A DNA stretch of 27,356 bases from a bacterium (lineage in GTDB: Bacteria > Planctomycetota > J058 > JAJDCP01): contig JAUIEM010000088.1 of NCBI GenBank assembly GCA_030428695.1, positions 1 to 27,356 of the forward strand, read 5' to 3'. The notes under the pieces were generated by a model that had not been told where the DNA came from, searched no databases, and was given only the letters and a program-made list of their open reading frames with translations. Below are positions 22,752 through 27,356 of the stretch, piece by piece. Numbering within the stretch: the stretch's first letter is position 1; each line of letters begins with the position of its first letter. The position numbers were made by a program, and so were the translations under genes.

Positions 22752-24761
22752 TCACTCTCCCTTGAACTGCGGACGGCGCCGCTCGAGCACCGAGCCAAGG
22801 CCCTCGCGGGCGTCCGCGGTGGAGAAGATCGCCTCGAGCCCGGCGAGCTCGAGGGCGAGGCCCTTCTCCAGACCCTGGGCGGCGCCCTGATCGATCAGCC
22901 GGCAGGCCGCGATCACCGCCTGCTTCGCCTTGCGCTGGCGGACCTTGGCCAGGGCGCCGGCGACCGGCTCGGGCAGGCCGTCGAGGGGACCGTCCCAGAC
23001 CGTCTCCGCCGTCACCCCGGCGAAGGCCTGGGCCGCGGGGTCGGCCGCGGCGGCCGGTGCCGGGCGCTGCTTGCCCTTCTCGCCGCAGGCGACGGCGGCG
23101 CGGACGAGCTCTTCCGGCCGCACCAGCTCGTCGAGCAGGCCGATCGCGTGGGCCTCCTCGGCGAGCACCCGGCGGCCGGTCAGCACGAGCTCTTTGGCGC
23201 GGCCGAGCCCGACCCGCGGGGTCAGGCGCTGGGTTCCGCCCAGGCCCGGGTAGATGCCGATGCCGGTCTCGGGGAAGCCGAACATCGCGCGCCCGGTGCC
23301 GACGATCCAGTCACAGGCGAGGGCGAGCTCGCTGCCCCCGCCGAGGCTGATGCCGTCGAGCAGCGCGACGACGACCTTCTCCGACGCCGCGAAGCGGCTG
23401 AAGAGGGCCTGGCCGCGTTCGGTGAACTCCTGGATCGCGCCGAGCTCGCCCGCATCTATGTTGCGCACGAAGAAGGCGATGTCCGCCCCGGACACGAACG
23501 CTTTGCCGGCCCCGGCGAGGGCGATGGTCTTCACCGTCGCATCGCTCTCGACCCGCGCGAAGGCCTCCTCGAGCTGGGCGATTACCTCGGGGTTGAGGGC
23601 GTTGAGGGCCGCCGGGCGGCGGATGGTCAGGACCGCGAGCCCCGGCACCGGCCGCGTCTCGAGCACCGTCCGGAAGGTGAAGCTGCCCTCCTGCTCGGCG
23701 AGGCAGCGCGGCAGCTCGAGGCCGTGCTCGGCGGCGAGGGTCGCGACAGCCGGCAGGACCGCCTCGCGGCCGTAGCGGTTCCACAGCTCGAAGGGGCCGA
23801 GGGCCCAACGCAGACCGACCCGGGCGCCGATGTCGACGTCCTCGACGCTGCCGACGCCCTCGTCGACCAGCTGGCCGGCCGCGAGCAGCACCGCCGCGAG
23901 CAGCTCGAAGCCGAGGGCCTTGCGCGACTCCGCGTCGCCGGCGGGCTCGCCGTCGAGCTTCCAGAGCTCTCCCCCTTCGACCTGGGCGGCGAGCTTCGCG
24001 TCGGGGGCGTAGAAGCTGCCGAACGCGGCGCCGAGGGTGGTCGCGGCGTGCAGGGCGATCGGCACCCCGGTCGCGTTCATCAGCGCGAAGGGTCCCATGC
24101 CGATCGCGAACGCCTCGCGGGCGGCGGCGTCGATGGTCGGGATGTCCGCCTTCTCGAGCATCCGCACCCCCTGGTTGAGCCAGGGGACGAAGTAGCGGTT
24201 GACGACGAAGCCCTGGGCATCGGCGGAGTCGATGCCGGTCTTGCCGAGACGATCTTGCAGGGCCCGCGCCCGGGCGAGCTCGGCTTCACCGGTCTCGGGC
24301 CCGGGAATCACCTCGACCAGCCGGTTCTTCGCCGGGTGGAAGAAGTAGTGCAGACCGAGGATGCGCTCCGGATGCCGCTGACCGCGCTGGACCTCGGCGA
24401 CCTGGAAGGAGGAGGTGTTGGTCGCGAGCAGCACCTCGGCGGGGCACTGCTCCGCCAGCCGGGCGAACACCTCGCGCTTGACCCCGAGGTCCTCGAACAC
24501 CGCCTCGATCACCAGCTCGCAGCCGGCGAGGGGCGCGGTGTCGACGGTCCCCTGCACGCGGCCGAGGATCGCCTCGACCTGCGGGGGAGTGAACAGCTTG
24601 CGCTTGACGCCCTCGTCGAGCATCGCGCGGATCTTCTCGAGGCCTTTGGCGACCTGCTCTTCAGAGGTATCGACCAGATAGACGTCGAGGCCCTCGGTCG
24701 CGATCTTCTGCGCGATCCCGCTGCCCATCGTTCCGGCTCCGACCACTGCCCATGGCTTCAC
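22752..24761 (-). CDS. Fused 3-hydroxyacyl-CoA dehydrogenase / enoyl-CoA hydratase
   Basis: 669 residues from GTG 24761 (GGAGGAG upstream). Dehydrogenase first: NAD motif VVGAGTMGSGIAQKIATEGL (from residue 5), EAVFEDLGVKREVF, ATNTSSFQVAEV, the catalytic-His region GLHYFFHPAKNRLVEVIPG and FVVNRYFVPWLNQGV. A second 3HCDH-like helical unit occupies about 290-350 (RWALGPFELWNRYG). The hydratase domain begins near 390: LNALNPEV, the oxyanion-hole region KAFVSGADIAFF, and both catalytic Glu, in GGGSELALACD and PETGIGIYPGLGGTQRL, are present. It should hydrate 2-enoyl-CoA and oxidise the L-3-hydroxyacyl-CoA in beta-oxidation or a reverse route. The order is opposite to E. coli FadB but known in Bacillus FadN and archaeal enzymes. 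No thiolase is nearby. Confidence 0.92.
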   Translation of the reverse strand: MKPWAVVGAGTMGSGIAQKIATEGLDVYLVDTSEEQVAKGLEKIRAMLDEGVKRKLFTPPQVEAILGRVQGTVDTAPLAGCELVIEAVFEDLGVKREVFARLAEQCPAEVLLATNTSSFQVAEVQRGQRHPERILGLHYFFHPAKNRLVEVIPGPETGEAELARARALQDRLGKTGIDSADAQGFVVNRYFVPWLNQGVRMLEKADIPTIDAAAREAFAIGMGPFALMNATGVPIALHAATTLGAAFGSFYAPDAKLAAQVEGGELWKLDGEPAGDAESRKALGFELLAAVLLAAGQLVDEGVGSVEDVDIGARVGLRWALGPFELWNRYGREAVLPAVATLAAEHGLELPRCLAEQEGSFTFRTVLETRPVPGLAVLTIRRPAALNALNPEVIAQLEEAFARVESDATVKTIALAGAGKAFVSGADIAFFVRNIDAGELGAIQEFTERGQALFSRFAASEKVVVALLDGISLGGGSELALACDWIVGTGRAMFGFPETGIGIYPGLGGTQRLTPRVGLGRAKELVLTGRRVLAEEAHAIGLLDELVRPEELVRAAVACGEKGKQRPAPAAAADPAAQAFAGVTAETVWDGPLDGLPEPVAGALAKVRQRKAKQAVIAACRLIDQGAAQGLEKGLALELAGLEAIFSTADAREGLGSVLERRRPQFKGE

Positions 24762-24792
24762 GGCTCTCCTCCCGGGGTGACGCTGAGCCGGG

Positions 24793-24821
24793 AGTCTATC
24801 AGAAGCCGCGGAGGTTGAGAA
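24793..24821 (-). promoter_or_regulatory. Predicted promoter of the HAD-ECH operon
   Basis: On the minus strand an extended -10, TGATAGACT (24801-24793), with a TTCTCA -35 candidate (24821-24816) at 17 bases. It lies about 30 bases before GTG 24761 and back to back with the kinase promoter. Confidence 0.5.
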
Positions 24822-24836
24822 CGTCCGGCCGTCGGT

Positions 24837-24865
24837 TTGCGAAGGAGCCGGGCCGCTTCCATAAT
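24837..24865 (+). promoter_or_regulatory. Predicted promoter of the kinase gene
   Basis: -35 TTGCGA (24837-24842), 17-base spacer, -10 CATAAT (24860-24865), followed by a roughly 22-base leader to ATG 24893. Confidence 0.5.
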
Positions 24866-24892
24866 GGGAGATCCGGGAATACTGGAGACCCG

Positions 24893-26884
24893 ATGTCCAC
24901 CGATGGATCCCCGCCACGACCCGACGCGCCCGAGCTCGCTCCGTTCGAAGCTCCGGACGACGACAGCGACGAAGGCTACGTCGAGGACGGGATCTACGAC
25001 ACCCCCCCGCGGGCCTCGCGCCGGGCCCGCCGCCCGGAGCCGGACGACAGCGACGAGGGCTACGTCGCCGACGACGGCTACGACAGCTACGACAGCCCGC
25101 CGCCGCGGGCCTCGCGCCGCAGCAAGCGGACCCGGAAGCGCAGCGTGCGCGTCGAGCGTGCGCCGAAGTCCAGCCCCGAGTCCTCCCACAAGAACATCTT
25201 CGGGGGCGATGAGGACGCCGCCGAGGAGACCTCGGTGCACAAGCTCAAGCGGCTCGGCGACTACAAGATCAAGCGCGTGCTGGGCGAAGGCGGGATGGGC
25301 CTGGTGTTCAAGGCCGTCGAGCAGGCGCTCAAGCGGCCGGTGGCCCTCAAGGTCCTGCACACCTCCTACAACAACGACGAGACCTTTCTGCAGCGCTTCC
25401 TCGTCGAGGCGCGCGCGGCCGCTTCCCTCGACCATCCGAACATCGTCAAGGTATACGCGGTCGGCCGCGACCAGGAGACGGGCCGCGCCTACATGGCGAT
25501 GGAGTACCTGCCGGGCCGCACCCTCGAGAAGGCGTTGGGGCGGAACAAGCTGACCTTCGGCAACATCCTCCACGTCGCGATGAGCGTCGCGAGCGCGCTC
25601 GGCCACGCCCGCGAGAAGAACATCGTCCACCGCGACATCAAACCGACCAACATCATCCTCGGGCCGAAGAAGAGCGTCTCCCTGCTCGACTTCGGGGTCG
25701 CCAAGGTGCTGCGTGGCGAGAGCAAGAAGAAGCAGAACATGGAGCTGACGCAGATCGGCACCGTGCTCGGCTCGCCGGAGTACATGTCTCCCGAGCAGTC
25801 CGACGGCAGCGAGCTCGACATCCGCAGCGACATGTACTCGCTCGGGGTGATCCTCTACGAGATGCTCGCGGACAACAAACCCTTCGAGGGCAAGACCGCG
25901 CACAGCCTCGCGCAGATGCACGCGTACTCCCACCCGCGCTCGATCCGGCTGTACCGGAAGAACGTGCCGAAGGAGTTCGAGGGAATCCTCTCCAACCTCC
26001 TCGCCAAGGACCGGGAGAACCGCTACAGCCGGCCCCGGAAGGTGTACCTCGACCTCAAGGCGCTCAAGGTCAAGCTCGAGAGCCAGGGGCGGATGGAAGA
26101 GCTGCCCGAGGGCCCCGCGGTGCCGCCGCTGACCATCGCCGAGGCGGAGAACTTCGACCAGCAAGACGTGATCAACACGCGCAGCAAGCGCGTGACCCGC
26201 ATCCGCATCCGCACCTGGGAGCGCGAGAAGACCGTCGCCGCCCTGCTGCTCGCCTTCGCCCTCGGCTTCGGCTGCGCCTGGCTGGTGCTGCCGCGGGCGG
26301 GTGCGCCCCCTGTCGCCGCGGTGCCCGCCGAGCTGGTCGAGCGCGTGGTGTGGGGGCAGGCCACGCCTCTCTGGCCGGAGGGGGCGCAGCACCAGGGCGT
26401 CGGCGCGGTGCGCTGGTTCTACGATGCCGAGGGACCCTTCCCCGGCGCCTTCTACGGCCAGGGCACGGGTTTCCTTCGGACCGCCCTGCCGGCGGCCGGC
26501 GCCTGGCGCGTCGAGGGGGTGATGCTCGACGCCGGTGGCGACCAGGTCGTGTCGATCGACACCGCGGAACAGGAGGGCGCGGTCGGTCTCAGCCTGCGCC
26601 ACTACGACGCCGTGACGGTGATCGCCGTGCGCCTGCTGCTGCCTGGCCGCAGCGCGCCGGTCCTGCTCGAGCCGGTGCAGCTGCCGGCCCATGTCGACCG
26701 CGTGCCGTTCGTGATCACGGTCCTGCGCGGCGCGGTGTTTCTCGAGGCCGGCGACAACCGCTGGGGGCCGCAGGCGCTGGCGGCGGAGCCGAGCGGAGTG
26801 TCCCTGTCGGTGCAGTCCGCAGGGCGGGGCCGGGCGGCGTTCGGCGCGCTGTTCCTCAAGACAGGCAGCGACCCGGACGGCTGA
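24893..26884 (+). CDS. Membrane-anchored Hanks-type serine/threonine kinase
   Basis: 663 residues from ATG 24893 (GGAG at proper distance); upstream codons would overlap the promoter. Residues 1-115 are acidic and disordered with two related units beginning DDSDEGYV and ending PPRASRR. The kinase domain runs about 122-395: LGEGGMGLVFKA (ATP loop), VALKVL (catalytic Lys), the catalytic loop HRDIKPTN, DFG (LLDFGVAKV), an activation segment with Thr and Ser (ELTQIGTVLGSPEYMSPEQ) and DIRSDMYSLGVILYEML, all intact. A helix crosses the membrane at about 446-466 (TVAALLLAFALGFGCAWLVL). The last 195 residues lie outside and look beta-rich (WRVEGVMLDAGGDQVVSI), possibly a concanavalin-like sensor. It should phosphorylate cytoplasmic targets in response to an external cue. 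Confidence 0.94.
   Translation: MSTDGSPPRPDAPELAPFEAPDDDSDEGYVEDGIYDTPPRASRRARRPEPDDSDEGYVADDGYDSYDSPPPRASRRSKRTRKRSVRVERAPKSSPESSHKNIFGGDEDAAEETSVHKLKRLGDYKIKRVLGEGGMGLVFKAVEQALKRPVALKVLHTSYNNDETFLQRFLVEARAAASLDHPNIVKVYAVGRDQETGRAYMAMEYLPGRTLEKALGRNKLTFGNILHVAMSVASALGHAREKNIVHRDIKPTNIILGPKKSVSLLDFGVAKVLRGESKKKQNMELTQIGTVLGSPEYMSPEQSDGSELDIRSDMYSLGVILYEMLADNKPFEGKTAHSLAQMHAYSHPRSIRLYRKNVPKEFEGILSNLLAKDRENRYSRPRKVYLDLKALKVKLESQGRMEELPEGPAVPPLTIAEAENFDQQDVINTRSKRVTRIRIRTWEREKTVAALLLAFALGFGCAWLVLPRAGAPPVAAVPAELVERVVWGQATPLWPEGAQHQGVGAVRWFYDAEGPFPGAFYGQGTGFLRTALPAAGAWRVEGVMLDAGGDQVVSIDTAEQEGAVGLSLRHYDAVTVIAVRLLLPGRSAPVLLEPVQLPAHVDRVPFVITVLRGAVFLEAGDNRWGPQALAAEPSGVSLSVQSAGRGRAAFGALFLKTGSDPDG
24959..25128 (+). 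repeat. Two imperfect coding repeats in the kinase N-terminus
   Basis: Unit 1 (about 24959-25032) and unit 2 (25043-25128) code the same string: Asp-Ser-Asp-Glu-Gly-Tyr-Val, an acidic Tyr-containing spacer, Pro-Pro-Arg-Ala-Ser-Arg-Arg and basic residues. The Arg-Ala-Ser motif in each resembles a kinase target. Confidence 0.75.
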
Positions 26885-26992
26885 TCCCCGAGCTGTCGAT
26901 CGGAGGTGGCCGGATCCCGCGGAGCGCCGGGCGGGGGAAGTTCCGTGTGCGCGCTCTGCGGGCATGGTAGCATGGAAGGAGGGAGGGCAGTC
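26885..26992. promoter_or_regulatory. Intergenic region with a possible -10 box for the last gene
   Basis: 108 bases between the kinase stop and the next start. TAGCAT (26968-26973) fits a -10, but no good -35 stands upstream. A strong Shine-Dalgarno, GGAGGGAGGG, ends 7 bases before GTG 26993. No terminator is visible after the kinase. Confidence 0.35.
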
Positions 26993-27356
26993 GTGAGCGC
27001 GCAGCCAGAAGAACAGCCCGCATCGCCCCCGGAACCTCCGCGGATCTCCCGCCGGAACGCCCTGGGTGGCAAGCCGATCCACCGCTCCGCCTTCGGACCG
27101 ATCACCGACGGCAAGGGGAAGCCCCTCAAGAAACCTGTCGCGCTGCCCGAAGACAAGCCCGCCGAGCCCGAAGCGCCGTCCCGCCCGACCCTGCGACGGC
27201 CGCCCCCGCCGCCGCCCCGCTCACGACGCGCCGGCGGAGCCGCGCCGCCGAAGCCGGCGGCCGCGCCGGCGCCGACCGCGGGGGCCGACGAGAAGCCCGA
27301 GGCCCGGCGGCCGAAGCCGCCACCGGGGATGACGCGCTCGCAGCCTTCCGGCATGG
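26993..27356 (+). CDS. Proline-rich protein, 3' truncated by the window edge
   Basis: Starts at GTG 26993, supported by GGAGGGAGGG at good spacing; an in-frame ATG at 26972 would sit inside the possible -10 and lacks a ribosome site. The 121 codons visible read SAQPEEQPASPPEPPRIS at first, then KPIHRSAFGPITDGKGKP and a Pro/Ala/Lys/Arg-rich run (RRPPPPPPRSRRAGG) ending near PPPGMTRSQPSGM. No signal peptide, membrane helix or catalytic motif is seen in this part, which is likely disordered; functional domains may follow beyond the window. The Pro/Ala/Lys mix is common in nucleic-acid-binding or scaffold proteins, but I would not assign one. Same strand as the kinase and possibly functionally linked. 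Confidence 0.6.
   Translation, partial: MSAQPEEQPASPPEPPRISRRNALGGKPIHRSAFGPITDGKGKPLKKPVALPEDKPAEPEAPSRPTLRRPPPPPPRSRRAGGAAPPKPAAAPAPTAGADEKPEARRPKPPPGMTRSQPSGM

Noticed and set aside
22539..24818. Plus-strand frame of 759 codons opposite the HAD-ECH fusion
   Set aside because: Shadow of the codon pattern of a well-supported enzyme.
26602..27354. Minus-strand frame over the kinase end and the proline-rich start
   Set aside because: It overlaps the kinase C-terminal domain and has only low-complexity sequence; the plus-strand gene has a clear ribosome site.
1..27356. CRISPR arrays, tRNA or rRNA genes, insertion sequences, toxin-antitoxin or phage genes
   Set aside because: No regularly spaced direct repeats, cloverleaf-like segments, transposase or integrase motifs, or terminal inverted repeats were seen on either strand.

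Overview
This is a GC-rich, densely coding bacterial window with about 18 genes in nine strand blocks and no gene-free stretch over 300 bases. I see no tRNA, rRNA, insertion sequence, CRISPR array, phage gene or origin. The gene mix (CrtL-type carotenoid operon, GDP-fucose synthesis, several lipoproteins, an Hanks-type kinase with a membrane anchor, a DUF1028 protein, a HAD-ECH fusion) suits an environmental Gram-negative bacterium. A high-GC member of Planctomycetota, or a Myxococcota-like lineage, is my guess from gene content and style; nothing here proves the phylum.

Layout. 2-580 (+): 3' end of a probable ATP-grasp protein, closed by a large two-sided terminator palindrome. 640-2291 (-): a small lipoprotein and a secreted DUF1028 protein. 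2437-2904 (+): a two-CBS protein. 3015-7724 (+): a complete carotenoid operon, crtL-crtE-crtI-crtB, in which each gene overlaps the next by 4 bases; it follows an AT-rich promoter with ACA triplets at exact 11-base spacing, reminiscent of CarH/LitR light-control operators. 7807-9802 (+): gmd and fcl, which make GDP-L-fucose from GDP-mannose.

9810-14817 (-): a probable surface-glycan block: methyltransferase, DUF115/MptE-like protein, glycosyltransferase and an MsbA/PglK-type ABC exporter. It converges on gmd-fcl, so the two blocks may supply and use the same sugar. 14942-16003 (-): a Vps62-like secreted or anchored protein. 16223-19139 (+): a multi-pass membrane class III nucleotide cyclase and a small zinc-ribbon membrane protein.

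19145-24761 (-): a lipoprotein with three PrcB-like repeats, then (in transcription order from 24761) a fused 3-hydroxyacyl-CoA dehydrogenase/enoyl-CoA hydratase, a small DksA/TraR-like zinc-finger protein and an unrecognised 594-residue membrane protein, the last three nearly touching. 24893-26884 (+): a membrane-anchored serine/threonine kinase. 26993-end (+): the start of a proline-rich protein cut by the window edge.

The most distinctive signals are the crt promoter with its 11-base ACA phasing, a recurring TAGACT/TATACT -10 box with a GC-rich discriminator in front of five unrelated transcription units, the 51-base terminator palindrome, the triple PrcB-like lipoprotein and the zinc-finger/membrane-protein pair. 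No clearly new defence or mobile system is visible.
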